From Hansschlegelia zhihuaiae (GTDB lineage Bacteria; Pseudomonadota; Alphaproteobacteria; Rhizobiales; Methylopilaceae), in NCBI RefSeq assembly GCF_004103825.1, contig NZ_RYFI01000007.1, forward strand, positions 158,938-197,181: a DNA stretch of 38,244 nt. The letters run 5' to 3'. Position numbers and translations under genes: made by a program. This document shows positions 26,868 through 34,575 of the stretch, piece after piece. The notes beneath the pieces were generated by a model. That model ran no database searches and had not been told where the DNA came from. It saw only the letters and a program-made list of their open reading frames with translations. Numbering within the stretch: the stretch's first letter is position 1; each line of letters begins with the position of its first letter.

Positions 26868-27588
26868 CGAGCCGGAGGGACGGCCGGCGCGCCGGCGTGG
26901 TGTTGGCGTCGCCCTCGATCGCGACCAACGTCGGCCGCCGTTCGTGCCGGCCCGGCCCCAGCAGCACGGTCTCGGCCCGGAGCTCCAGCTCGCGCGCCTG
27001 CTGATCCGCGCCCGCGGCCTGGAGCGTCACCGCGAGCCTCAGGCAGCTTTGCGCGAGTTCGCCCGCGAGCGGGGCGAGCGACGGCGCGCACAGCGCGACG
27101 AGGTCGAACGCCGCGGTCGCGGCCACGCCCGCGGCCAGGATCTGGCGCTCGTCGCCGGTGACGAGCGCGGCCTTGCCGGCGTCGAGATCGTCGCGCGCCG
27201 CGCTTGTCCAGCCTTCGCCGAAAGCCCTCAGGATGCAGCGCTGCTCGCAGGCGCGGGCGATCAGCATCAGCCGCGCGACGTCGTCGACCCCATGCGCGAG
27301 GTCGATGGTCAGGATCGACATGCCGCGCAGCAGGGCGGCCTCGACCTCGGCGAGCGCGCCCTCCCCGCAGTCGGAGGTCCAGGAGAAGGCGTAGCGCAGA
27401 TAGCTCGCGGCGAGCGGCGCGTTCCAGTCGCTGCGGGCGGGATTGAGGTCGCGCAGCCTCTCCCATTGCCGCCACGCTTCGCGGAAGCGGCCGGCGCGTT
27501 CATGCGCAAGCGCCAGGCGCGCCTCTTCGGCGATCCGAATGGCCTGGCCCCCATCCGCGGGCCGTCCAGCCGTTTCGACCAGCGTCAT
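26848..27588 (-). CDS. TPR-like conserved hypothetical protein
   Basis: A 246-residue protein that begins MTLVETAGRPADGG. Residues about 15-70 (EARLALAHERAGRFREAWRQ, then ERLRDLNPARSDWN) resemble a TPR-like helical hairpin array, and the rest is mostly helical and Ala-rich. I do not recognise a catalytic domain, signal peptide or membrane segment. The start at 27588 has an AGGA about nine bases upstream; an ATG at 27606 lacks one. It is convergent with the DUF1737 gene and divergent from the MaoC gene. Function unknown. Confidence 0.65.
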   Translation of the reverse strand: MTLVETAGRPADGGQAIRIAEEARLALAHERAGRFREAWRQWERLRDLNPARSDWNAPLAASYLRYAFSWTSDCGEGALAEVEAALLRGMSILTIDLAHGVDDVARLMLIARACEQRCILRAFGEGWTSAARDDLDAGKAALVTGDERQILAAGVAATAAFDLVALCAPSLAPLAGELAQSCLRLAVTLQAAGADQQARELELRAETVLLGPGRHERRPTLVAIEGDANTTPARRPSLRLVTSRTA

Positions 27589-27718
27589 CAGGCTTGATCC
27601 TCGCATTTCGCGGCGCCGCCGCTCATCCCGATCACGAGGTTGGCATGCTGCGCTTGAAGGCGGCGTGAAGCGGAACGGCATAAATCGCCGTGCTCTCTTC
27701 ACCTCCCGGAAAGGCCGT

Positions 27719-27742
27719 CGGCGACGAATGTCGATGTCGCCG
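27719..27742. promoter_or_regulatory. Inverted repeat upstream of the MaoC gene
   Basis: CGGCGAC, a 10-base spacer, then GTCGCCG: 7-bp perfect arms, about 57 bases before the start of the hydratase gene at 27799. GC-rich arms make chance pairing fairly likely. It could still be an operator for the hydratase promoter. Confidence 0.35.
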
Positions 27743-27798
27743 TTCCCGCATGACCGTGCCACATACTGCGCCGCACAACGGCACGGACGGAGCGGCGC

Positions 27799-28842
27799 AT
27801 GGCCGGAGCGGGACGGTTTTTCGAGGATTTCATCGTCGGCGACGTGATCCGGCACGCGACGCCCCGCACCGTGACGGAAGGCGACGTGGCGCTCTATCAG
27901 GCGCTCTACGGGTCCCGCTTCGTGGTCCAGTCCTCGGACGCCTTTGCACGCGCCGTCGGCTATCCGCGCAATCCGGTCGACGACCTGATCACCTTCCACG
28001 TCGTGTTCGGCAAGACGGTGCCGGACGTCTCGCTCAATGCCTTCGCCAATCTCGGCTACGCCTCCGGGCGCTTCCTGCGGCCGGTGTTTCCGGGCGACAC
28101 GCTGGTCTCGACCTCCGAGGTTATCGGCGTCCGGCCGACCTCGAAAGGCGACGCCGGCGTGGTCTGGGTGCGGACGAGGGGCCTCCGCTCGGACGGCGCT
28201 CCCGTCCTCGACTATGTCCGCTGGGTGCTGGTGCGCATGCAGGGCGGCCGGCCGGTGCAGGACACGGTGGTCCCGGAGCTGCCCTCCGTCGTCGACCCGT
28301 CGGAGCTCGGCCAGGCCTGCCCGCGCATCGACCTCGAGAAATGGGACGACGCCGAGTCGGGCTCGGCCCGCCGCTTCGGCGACTATGCGGTCGGCGAGAA
28401 GATCGACCATGTCGACGGCATGACGGTCGAGGAGGCCGAGCACCAGCTCGCGACGAGACTCTGGCAGAACACCGCCCGTGTCCATTTCGACGGCTTCGCG
28501 CAGAAATCGAGCAAGATCGGCCGGCGGCTGGTCTATGGCGGCCACGTCATCAGCCTGGCGCGGAGCCTGAGCTACAACGGGCTCGAAAACGCCTTCCACG
28601 TCGCCGGGATCAATGGCGGCCGGCACGTCGCGCCGATCTTCGCGGGCGACACGCTCTACGCCTGGTCGGAAATCCTCGACAAGCAACCGCTGCCGGGCCG
28701 GGACGACGTCGGCGCGCTGAGGGTGAGGCTGACGGGCCTGAAGGACTGTCCGCCGACGGACTTCCCGCGCGAGGGCGAAGACGGCAAGGACCATGCGGCG
28801 GTCGTGCTCGACCTCGACCTCTGGCTGCTCATGCCGCGCTGA
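27799..28842 (+). CDS. MaoC-family hydratase, probable mesaconyl-CoA hydratase
   Basis: A 347-residue double-hotdog MaoC protein. GRFFEDFIVGDVIRHATPRT, YGSRFVVQSSDAFARAVGYP and ITFHVVFGKTVPDVSLNAFA, with FPGDTLVSTSEVIG, fit the mesaconyl-CoA hydratase group (Rhodobacter Mch, 343 residues) better than ordinary enoyl-CoA hydratases. That enzyme interconverts mesaconyl-C1-CoA and beta-methylmalyl-CoA, a late step in the ethylmalonyl-CoA pathway for acetyl-CoA assimilation. PhaA and PhaB upstream could supply acetoacetyl- and hydroxybutyryl-CoA to the same pathway. No other signature gene (ccr, ecm, mcd, mcl) is in the window, so the assignment rests on sequence similarity by eye. A palindromic repeat follows the stop. 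Confidence 0.78.
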   Translation: MAGAGRFFEDFIVGDVIRHATPRTVTEGDVALYQALYGSRFVVQSSDAFARAVGYPRNPVDDLITFHVVFGKTVPDVSLNAFANLGYASGRFLRPVFPGDTLVSTSEVIGVRPTSKGDAGVVWVRTRGLRSDGAPVLDYVRWVLVRMQGGRPVQDTVVPELPSVVDPSELGQACPRIDLEKWDDAESGSARRFGDYAVGEKIDHVDGMTVEEAEHQLATRLWQNTARVHFDGFAQKSSKIGRRLVYGGHVISLARSLSYNGLENAFHVAGINGGRHVAPIFAGDTLYAWSEILDKQPLPGRDDVGALRVRLTGLKDCPPTDFPREGEDGKDHAAVVLDLDLWLLMPR

Positions 28843-28855
28843 GCGCGACGGCAAT

Positions 28856-28979
28856 CCCCTCTCCCCTTGTGGGAGAGGGTCAGGGTGAGGGGTGACGGCG
28901 GCGCCGCCTCCGAACACGGCGCCGCCGTCGCCCCTCATCCGGCCGCTTCGCGGCCACCTTCTCCCTCAAGGGGATAAGG
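28856..28979. repeat. Palindromic intergenic repeat, 124 bases
   Basis: A dispersed-repeat-type element between convergent genes. It contains a first hairpin (CCCTCTCCC at 28857-28865 with GGGAGAGGG at 28871-28879), a large central stem (28885-28905 with 28918-28938, 21 positions with two mismatches), and a third hairpin GGCCGC-TTC-GCGGCC (28941-28955). The right end has AAGGGGATAAGG. Such CCCTCTCCC...GGGGATAAGG elements are common and dispersed in alphaproteobacterial genomes. It could act as a bidirectional terminator. Confidence 0.72.
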
Positions 28980-29006
28980 CAAGAACGCCGACCTTCCGCC
29001 AAGACG

Positions 29007-29040
29007 AAAAATCCCGGCCCGCGGATCGGACGGGCCGGGA
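29007..29040 (-). terminator. Rho-independent terminator of the tetR gene
   Basis: On the minus strand: TCCCGGCCCG (29040-29031), a 9-base loop, CGGGCCGGGA (29021-29012), then five T (29011-29007). The 10-bp perfect GC stem with a U-run begins about 30 bases after the tetR stop. Confidence 0.85.
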
Positions 29041-29070
29041 TCGAAGTCGGTCGTCGCGACCTCAGGCCGT

Positions 29071-29802
29071 TCAGGCCGCGGCTTGCGCCTCGGTCGCCAT
29101 GACCTCGGAGCGCGCGCCGGTCTCTTCGCCGGAATGCAGCCTGCGCAGAACCGCGCGCACGCCGGCGTCGTAGGTCTCGGCCACCTGCCGGATCTCGTCC
29201 GCGTCGTCGAGCCTGCGCGCGACATGCAGGATGTGCTCGCGAACGCGGATCATCAGCATGGCGTCGTGGAAGGCCAGCACCAGCGCGCGCTCCCCCTCGA
29301 GCAGCGGCTTCGCGGCGAGCGGCAGCAGCCCCTCCTCGCGCCGCCAGGCCTCGATCATCGCGGTCCAGAGCGGCCAGCACATGCTCGCGCTGCGGGAGAT
29401 CGGTTTGGCGTAGGAGTCGAGGCCGGCCCGGAAGAACAGCCGCGTCGCGGTGCAGCTGATCCGCGAGAGCATCGCCTCGTAGACGTCGACCAGCCGATCG
29501 GCCATCGGCTTGTCGGCCCCGGCCTCGAAGCGCTCGACCGCGTCGTCGCTCCAGTTCCGCCGGAACACCTCGGCGAACACGGCGTCGATCAGATCCGTCT
29601 TGGAGTCGAAGTAGCGATAAAGCAGCGCCTGCGTCACGCCGATCGAGGCCGCCAGGTCGCGGGTCGGGCCGCTGAAGCCGTTGTCCGCGAAGAACTGGCA
29701 CGCAGCTTCGATGATCTGCGCGCGCCGCATGTCGCCTGCAAGACGAGGGGCGCGGCGTCGCATCGTCGTCTCGCCGATCTTGATCACGGGTGTGACCGTC
29801 AT
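29071..29802 (-). CDS. TetR/AcrR family transcriptional regulator
   Basis: A 243-residue TetR-family repressor with an unusually long, basic N-terminal arm before the helix-turn-helix. The HTH (residues about 46-66) reads GPTRDLAASIGVTQALLYRYFDSKTDL. The C-terminal ligand-binding domain has no assigned effector. The start at 29802 has GAGGG about eight bases upstream, better than the ATG at 29817. It is divergent from sdhC and a near-perfect palindrome lies between them (29903-29936), suggesting control of its own promoter and perhaps sdh. It is also convergent with the mesaconyl-CoA hydratase gene, so a role in acetyl-CoA assimilation cannot be excluded. Confidence 0.9.
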   Translation of the reverse strand: MTVTPVIKIGETTMRRRAPRLAGDMRRAQIIEAACQFFADNGFSGPTRDLAASIGVTQALLYRYFDSKTDLIDAVFAEVFRRNWSDDAVERFEAGADKPMADRLVDVYEAMLSRISCTATRLFFRAGLDSYAKPISRSASMCWPLWTAMIEAWRREEGLLPLAAKPLLEGERALVLAFHDAMLMIRVREHILHVARRLDDADEIRQVAETYDAGVRAVLRRLHSGEETGARSEVMATEAQAAA

Positions 29803-30094
29803 GTCTGCCACCCTCATTGTTTCGCGGGCCTTCTGGCCGCGCGTTCTCTGCCGGTGAGAGTGGCTCGAAGTCGAAAGCCGAAAAAATCCGGGAAACCTCG
29901 TACGGACAACTTGTCGCAGCCATGCGACATTGTCCGACTTGAGGCCGGCCGAGGCGCGCGGCGCCGACCCCGGCGGGGGTCGACCAAAGAGAGCCCTGGC
30001 ATGCGCGTCGCAGCGTTGCGCTGCGGCGCACCATCGGCTACTTCCACGACTCAAGCTTCGAACAGGTCCAGACAGGCAAAAAGGTCCAGCGCAT
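29803..30094. other. Divergent tetR-sdhC intergenic region
   Basis: About 292 bases with no credible gene. It holds the palindrome at 29903-29936 and the sdhC ribosome binding region (AAAAAGG at about 30078-30084, some eleven bases before the ATG). Both promoters must lie here. Confidence 0.5.
29903..29936. promoter_or_regulatory. Palindrome, likely TetR-type operator
   Basis: CGGACAACTTGTCGCA (29903-29918), centre GCCA, TGCGACATTGTCCG (29923-29936). The inner arms TGTCGCA/TGCGACA and the outer CGGACAA/TTGTCCG pair; only the link between them differs (CT against none). A long bipartite palindrome between a tetR gene and a divergent operon is the usual position of a TetR operator. Binding is inferred, not shown. 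Confidence 0.6.
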
Positions 30095-30505
30095 ATGGAC
30101 TCGCCGAACGCCGCTCCCGGCCGGCCGCTGTCTCCGCATCTCCAGATCTACCGCCCGATGCTGTCGATGATGATGTCGATCGTGCATCGCATCACCGGCG
30201 GCGCGCTCTATGTCGGCACGGTGCTGGTCGTGATCTGGCTGGTGTCCGCGGCCGCGGGGCCTTCAGCCTTCGCGACCGCCCAGGCGGTCTACGGCTCGAT
30301 CCTCGGGCAGCTGGTGCTGTTCTTCTACACCTGGGCGCTCGTCCATCATGCGCTCGGCGGCGTGAGGCATCTGATCTGGGACGTCGGCCACGGCTTCGAG
30401 CCTGGCCAGCGCGAGCTGCTCTACCGCGCGACGCTCGCAGGCTCGATCGGGCTGACGCTGCTGATCTGGATCGTCGGCTACGCGCTGAAGGGCGCGGCCG
30501 GCTGA
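30095..30505 (+). CDS. sdhC: Succinate dehydrogenase, cytochrome b556 subunit
   Basis: A 136-residue three-helix membrane anchor of complex II. SPHLQIYRPMLSMMMSIVHR carries the quinone-site Ser28 and Arg32, and His84 in ALVHHALGG is the haem-ligand position. The start MDSPNAAPGRPLSPH is usual for alphaproteobacteria. It is the first gene of the sdhC-sdhD-sdhA-(coiled coil)-sdhB operon. Confidence 0.96.
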   Translation: MDSPNAAPGRPLSPHLQIYRPMLSMMMSIVHRITGGALYVGTVLVVIWLVSAAAGPSAFATAQAVYGSILGQLVLFFYTWALVHHALGGVRHLIWDVGHGFEPGQRELLYRATLAGSIGLTLLIWIVGYALKGAAG

Positions 30506-30529
30506 AGATCGAAGGAGGTCGCTCGCATC

Positions 30530-30904
30530 ATGCGCACGCCGCTCGGACAGGTCCGCGGCCTCGGCTCGGCGAAGTCCGGAACAGAGCATTTCTGGCTCCA
30601 GCGCCTCACCGCCGTCGCCAATCTGCCGCTGACGCTGGTCTTCATCGGCGTGGTGGCGACCCTCGCCGGATCGAGCCATGCGGGCGCGACCGCGACGCTC
30701 GGCAATCCCTGCGTCGCGATCCTGATGCTGCTGTTCGTGCTGTCCGCGACGGTCCATATGCGGATCGGCATGCAGGTGATCATCGAGGACTACGTCCATG
30801 ACGACCTGCTGAAGCTGCTGGCGCTCATGGCCAACACCTTCTTCGCGATCGTGATCGGCCTTGCTGCGGCCTTCGCGCTGCTCAAGATCAGCTTCGGAGT
30901 CTAG
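30530..30904 (+). CDS. sdhD: Succinate dehydrogenase, hydrophobic membrane anchor
   Basis: A 124-residue three-helix anchor subunit. The haem-proximal [21 protein letters not shown] block (around His76) is diagnostic for SdhD. It follows sdhC by 24 bases and has AGGAGG upstream of its ATG. It ends four bases before the sdhA start. Confidence 0.95.
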   Translation: MRTPLGQVRGLGSAKSGTEHFWLQRLTAVANLPLTLVFIGVVATLAGSSHAGATATLGNPCVAILMLLFVLSATVHMRIGMQVIIEDYVHDDLLKLLALMANTFFAIVIGLAAAFALLKISFGV

Positions 30905-30908
30905 GGCG

Positions 30909-32741
30909 ATGGCCGCGAAGCCGAATGGAGCGAGCGGCCCGGCGGTCAACGGCCGGGCCTATCCGTTCACCGACCACAAGTTCGACGTCGTTGTGGTGGG
31001 CGCGGGCGGCGCTGGCCTGCGGGCGGTCGTCGGCTGCTCGGAAGCCGGGCTCAAGACGGCCTGCATCACGAAAGTGTTCCCGACGCGCTCGCACACGGTG
31101 GCGGCGCAGGGCGGCATCTCGGCCGCGCTCGGCAACATGGGCGAGGACGACTGGCGCTTCCACATGTACGACACCGTCAAGGGCTCCGACTGGCTCGGGG
31201 ACCAGGACGCGATCGAGTACCTCGTGCGGAACGCGCCGGCCGCCGTCTACGAGCTCGAGCATTGGGGCGTGCCATTCTCGCGCACCGAGGAGGGCAAGAT
31301 CTACCAGCGCCCGTTCGGCGGCATGACGACCCATTACGGCAAGGGCACCGCGCAGCGCACCTGCGCGGCCGCGGATCGCACCGGCCACGCCATCCTGCAC
31401 ACGCTCTACGGCGCCTCGCTCAAGGCCAAGGCGCAGTTCTTCATCGAGTATTTCGCCATCGACCTGATGATGGACGACGACGGCGCCTGCGTCGGCGTCG
31501 TGGCGCTGAAGATGGACGACGGCACGCTCCACCGCTTCCAGGCCAAGCGCACGATCCTCGCCACCGGAGGCTATGGCCGCGCCTATTTCTCCGCGACCTC
31601 GGCCCACACCTGCACGGGCGACGGGAACGCCATGGTGCTGCGGGCCGGCCTGCCGCTTCAGGACATGGAGTTCGTGCAGTTCCACCCGACCGGGATCTAC
31701 GGCGCGGGCTGCCTGATCACCGAGGGCGCACGCGGCGAGGGCGGCTACCTCACCAATTCCGAGGGCGAGCGCTTCATGGAGCGCTACGCGCCGTCGGCCA
31801 AGGACCTCGCCTCACGCGACGTGGTCTCGCGCTCCATGACCGTCGAGATCCGCGAGGGCCGCGGCGTCGGCAAGAACGGCGACCACATCCACCTGCATCT
31901 CGACCATCTCGACCCGAAGGTGCTGCACGAGCGGCTGCCCGGCATCTCCGAGAGCGCCAAGATCTTCGCGGGCGTCGACCTGACCAAGGAGCCGATCCCG
32001 GTCCTCCCGACGGTGCACTACAATATGGGCGGCGTGCCGACGAATTTTCACGGCGAGGTGCTGACCAAGCTGAACGGCGACCCGGACGCCGTCGTGCGCG
32101 GCCTGATGGCGATCGGCGAGGCGGCCTGCGTCTCGGTCCACGGCGCGAACCGGCTCGGCTCCAACTCGCTGATAGACCTCGTGGTGTTCGGCCGCGCGAC
32201 CGCCGACCGCTGCGCCGCGACAGTCGAGCAGAACGCCTCGCATGCTGAGCTGCCGAAGGGCGCGTCCGACATGGCGGTCGAACGCCTCGATCGCTTCCGC
32301 CACGCCTCCGGCGGCACGCCCACCGCGGACCTTCGGCTGAACATGCAGAAGGTCATGCAGTCGAACTGCGCCGTGTTCCGCACCGGCGAGGTGCTGGAGG
32401 AGGGCAAGGGCCTGATCCACGAGGTCTGGTCCGGCGCGGGCGACGTCAACGTCACCGACCGGTCGCTGGTCTGGAACTCGGACCTGATCGAGACCATGGA
32501 GTTCGACAACCTGATCTCCCAGGCGGTCGTCACCATGGAGAGCGCCGTCAACCGCAAGGAAAGCCGCGGCGCCCACGCCCGCGAGGATTTTCCGGACCGC
32601 GACGACAAGCAGTGGATGAAGCACACCCTCTCCTGGTGCGACGTCGACGCCAAGACGGTGAAGATCGACTACCGGCCGGTCCACACCTACACGATGACCA
32701 ACGACATCCAGTACATCGAGCCGAAGGCGCGGGTGTATTGA
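30909..32741 (+). CDS. sdhA: Succinate dehydrogenase flavoprotein subunit
   Basis: A 610-residue catalytic subunit that oxidises succinate to fumarate in the TCA cycle. The FAD fold has GAGGAG (31-36), and His62 in [13 protein letters not shown] is the covalent flavin attachment residue. [22 protein letters not shown], and [11 protein letters not shown] are the active-site and family blocks. Length is typical. It is linked to sdhB through a small intervening gene. Confidence 0.98.
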   Translation: MAAKPNGASGPAVNGRAYPFTDHKFDVVVVGAGGAGLRAVVGCSEAGLKTACITKVFPTRSHTVAAQGGISAALGNMGEDDWRFHMYDTVKGSDWLGDQDAIEYLVRNAPAAVYELEHWGVPFSRTEEGKIYQRPFGGMTTHYGKGTAQRTCAAADRTGHAILHTLYGASLKAKAQFFIEYFAIDLMMDDDGACVGVVALKMDDGTLHRFQAKRTILATGGYGRAYFSATSAHTCTGDGNAMVLRAGLPLQDMEFVQFHPTGIYGAGCLITEGARGEGGYLTNSEGERFMERYAPSAKDLASRDVVSRSMTVEIREGRGVGKNGDHIHLHLDHLDPKVLHERLPGISESAKIFAGVDLTKEPIPVLPTVHYNMGGVPTNFHGEVLTKLNGDPDAVVRGLMAIGEAACVSVHGANRLGSNSLIDLVVFGRATADRCAATVEQNASHAELPKGASDMAVERLDRFRHASGGTPTADLRLNMQKVMQSNCAVFRTGEVLEEGKGLIHEVWSGAGDVNVTDRSLVWNSDLIETMEFDNLISQAVVTMESAVNRKESRGAHAREDFPDRDDKQWMKHTLSWCDVDAKTVKIDYRPVHTYTMTNDIQYIEPKARVY

Positions 32742-32753
32742 GGGGCGGGCCGA

Positions 32754-32978
32754 ATGGTCGACGAACCGGACTCTCTCGTTTTGCGGTTCCTTCGGCAGAT
32801 CGACGCCAAAGTCGATCGCATCGGTGAGCGCCTGGACGACCTGACCGGTCGCGTCGCGTCGCTCGAAGAGCAGATGTCCGGACTGCGTTCGGACATCGTG
32901 CGGCTGGATCACCGGCTCGATCGGTTCGAGTCCCGTCTTCAGCGCATAGAGAAGCGCCTCGACCTTATCGAAGCCTGA
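32754..32978 (+). CDS. Small coiled-coil protein inside the sdh operon
   Basis: A 74-residue protein, [20 protein letters not shown] followed by heptad-like repeats ([44 protein letters not shown]). It is almost certainly a coiled coil with hydrophobic a/d positions. It starts 12 bases after the sdhA stop and ends seven bases before the sdhB start, so it is co-transcribed. Related short 'DEPxxLVLRxLR' coiled-coil proteins are common in Hyphomicrobiales, but I know of no assigned function. A role as an assembly or regulatory partner of complex II would be speculation from position alone. Confidence 0.82.
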   Translation: MVDEPDSLVLRFLRQIDAKVDRIGERLDDLTGRVASLEEQMSGLRSDIVRLDHRLDRFESRLQRIEKRLDLIEA

Positions 32979-32985
32979 GAAGAAT

Positions 32986-33771
32986 ATGGTCCAACTCACC
33001 CTCCCCAAGAACTCCCGCCTCGTCGAAGGCAAGGTCTGGCCGAAGCCTTCGGGGGCCAAGGAGACCACTGAGTTCAAGGTCTATCGCTGGAACCCGGACG
33101 ACGGGATCAACCCGCGCGTCGACACCTTCTATGTCGACCGCCACGACTGCGGGCCGATGGTCCTGGACGGGCTGATCTGGATCAAGTCGAAGGTCGACTC
33201 GACGCTCACCTTCCGCCGCTCGTGCCGCGAGGGCATCTGCGGCTCCTGCGCGATGAACATCGACGGGACCAACACGCTCGCCTGCACCAAGGGCATGGAC
33301 GAGTGCGCGGACGGCGGCACGGTGAAGATCTACCCGCTGCCCCACATGCCGGTGATCAAGGACCTGGTCCCGGACCTCACCCAGTTCTACGCCCAGCACG
33401 CCTCGGTCGAGCCCTGGCTCAAGACCGACACCCGCGCCCCTGGCGGCGAATGGCGGCAGTCGCGCGACGATCGGGAAAAACTCGACGGGCTCTATGAGTG
33501 CATCCTGTGCGCCTGCTGCACGACGTCCTGCCCGAGCTACTGGTGGAACGGCGACCGCTATCTCGGCCCGGCCGCGCTGCTGCAGGCCTATCGCTGGCTG
33601 GTCGACAGCCGCGACGAGCGCACCGGAGAACGCCTCGACGAGCTCGAGGATCCGTTCAAGCTCTACCGCTGCCACACCATCATGAACTGCGCCAAGGCCT
33701 GCCCCAAGGGGCTGAACCCCGCCAAGGCGATCGCCGAGATCAAGCACATGATGGTCTCGCGGAAGTTCTGA
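32986..33771 (+). CDS. sdhB: Succinate dehydrogenase iron-sulfur subunit
   Basis: A 261-residue electron-transfer subunit with three clusters. Cys80, Cys85, Cys88 and Cys100 bind [2Fe-2S]; Cys172, Cys175, Cys178 and Cys182 ([12 protein letters not shown]), with the later Cys229, Cys235 and Cys239 ([12 protein letters not shown]), bind [4Fe-4S] and [3Fe-4S]. The length and order are usual. It is the last gene of the operon and is followed by a palindromic repeat. Confidence 0.98.
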   Translation: MVQLTLPKNSRLVEGKVWPKPSGAKETTEFKVYRWNPDDGINPRVDTFYVDRHDCGPMVLDGLIWIKSKVDSTLTFRRSCREGICGSCAMNIDGTNTLACTKGMDECADGGTVKIYPLPHMPVIKDLVPDLTQFYAQHASVEPWLKTDTRAPGGEWRQSRDDREKLDGLYECILCACCTTSCPSYWWNGDRYLGPAALLQAYRWLVDSRDERTGERLDELEDPFKLYRCHTIMNCAKACPKGLNPAKAIAEIKHMMVSRKF

Positions 33772-34020
33772 ACCGCTTCCGGCATCCCCGCGCCTTTCGC
33801 CGTCATGCCCGCGCGAAGCGCGGGTATCCACGACTTGGGCGTCGAGTTCCGCGATCTCAGTAAGGCGTGGATGCCCGACTGCCGTCGGGCATGACGGTTG
33901 AGGTTGACGATTGGCCGGGATGGCGCTCCCCGTCATCTGCCGCCCTTTTAGGCATGCCTACTGCTCGACGCTGACTGCCGCCGCCCATACCTCCCATCGT
34001 CATATCGAAGGGAGGTCGAG
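33772..34020. other. Intergenic region after sdhB
   Basis: About 250 bases. It contains the palindromic repeat at 33800-33897 and the leader of the small HTH-like gene, with GGGAGG just before its ATG. No gene or T-run terminator is visible. Confidence 0.5.
33800..33897. repeat. Palindromic repeat of the ATGCCCGC type, 98 bases
   Basis: Left arm 33800-33832 (CCGTCATGCCCG...GGGTATCCACG) pairs with right arm 33866-33897 (CGTGGATGCCCG...CGGGCATGACGG). Each arm also folds on itself (CCCGCGCGAAGCGCGGG; GCCCGACTGCCGTCGGGC). Elements reading GTCATGCCCG and GTGGATGCCCG are dispersed in many alphaproteobacterial genomes. It may stop or stabilise sdh mRNA. Confidence 0.72.
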
Positions 34021-34191
34021 ATGGCCGAAGTTCAGGAAGACCGCGGCTGGACGGTCGAGAACGTCCAGCAGCTCAAGGAGCTGATCCGCGAGAAGGTCCC
34101 GGCGAGCGTGATCAGCCTGCGGCTCCGCCGGTCGCAGGAGGACGTCCACGCCAAGGCGTCCGAGCTCGGAATGACGCTGGTCGCCGAGTGA
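34021..34191 (+). CDS. Small SANT/HTH-like protein
   Basis: A 56-residue protein, MAEVQEDRGWTVENVQQLKE to MTLVAE. The WTVENVQQLKELIREKV helix, then VPASVISLRLRRSQEDVHAK and ASELG, resembles the SANT/GcrA-type tri-helical fold in which Trp and the two later helices form the core. It may bind DNA, but that is only a shape-based guess. The start is well supported: GGGAGG six bases upstream. It is convergent with the MAPEG gene, three bases apart. Confidence 0.72.
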   Translation: MAEVQEDRGWTVENVQQLKELIREKVPASVISLRLRRSQEDVHAKASELGMTLVAE

Positions 34192-34194
34192 GGC

Positions 34195-34575
34195 TCAGTC
34201 CCAGGCGGGCGAAACGAAAATCGTGACCGCGCAGAGGAGAGCGAGCGTGAAAAAGCCGGATCGCAGCGTCGGCCGGTCGGCCGCATAGGCCCAGACATAG
34301 GCCAGCCGGAACGCGACCCAGAGCAAGGCGAGGAGATCGACCGCCCCGCGCGGGCCGCCATTGGTCGAGGCGACCAGAACCGCGGCGGCGAACAGCGGAA
34401 ACGCCTCCCAGCCGTTTTGCTGGGCGGCGTTCATGCGCTTGCGCCAACCCTCTAGATTGGCGAGCCATTCCCGCGGCCGCGCATTGTCGAAGCCGCTCGC
34501 GCCGCTCTTGGCCGCGCCGGCGCACAGGATCGGCAGAAGCCCCGCGAACAGCACGCACCACAGGGCGATGCTCAC
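34195..34575 (-). CDS. MAPEG-family membrane protein
   Basis: A 126-residue four-helix MAPEG protein. The pattern is [17 protein letters not shown], then [21 protein letters not shown], then [19 protein letters not shown]. Eukaryotic MAPEG proteins handle glutathione and eicosanoids; most bacterial ones are unassigned. It starts with GTG at 34575, which overlaps the dapE stop by three bases (GTGA), so translation is coupled to dapE. That is an unusual partner. Confidence 0.85.
   Translation of the reverse strand: MSIALWCVLFAGLLPILCAGAAKSGASGFDNARPREWLANLEGWRKRMNAAQQNGWEAFPLFAAAVLVASTNGGPRGAVDLLALLWVAFRLAYVWAYAADRPTLRSGFFTLALLCAVTIFVSPAWD

Noticed and set aside
27589-28938. Upstream extension of the TPR-like gene
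   Set aside because: The extension lies antisense to the mesaconyl-CoA hydratase gene and has no start signal; the protein-like part begins at 27588.
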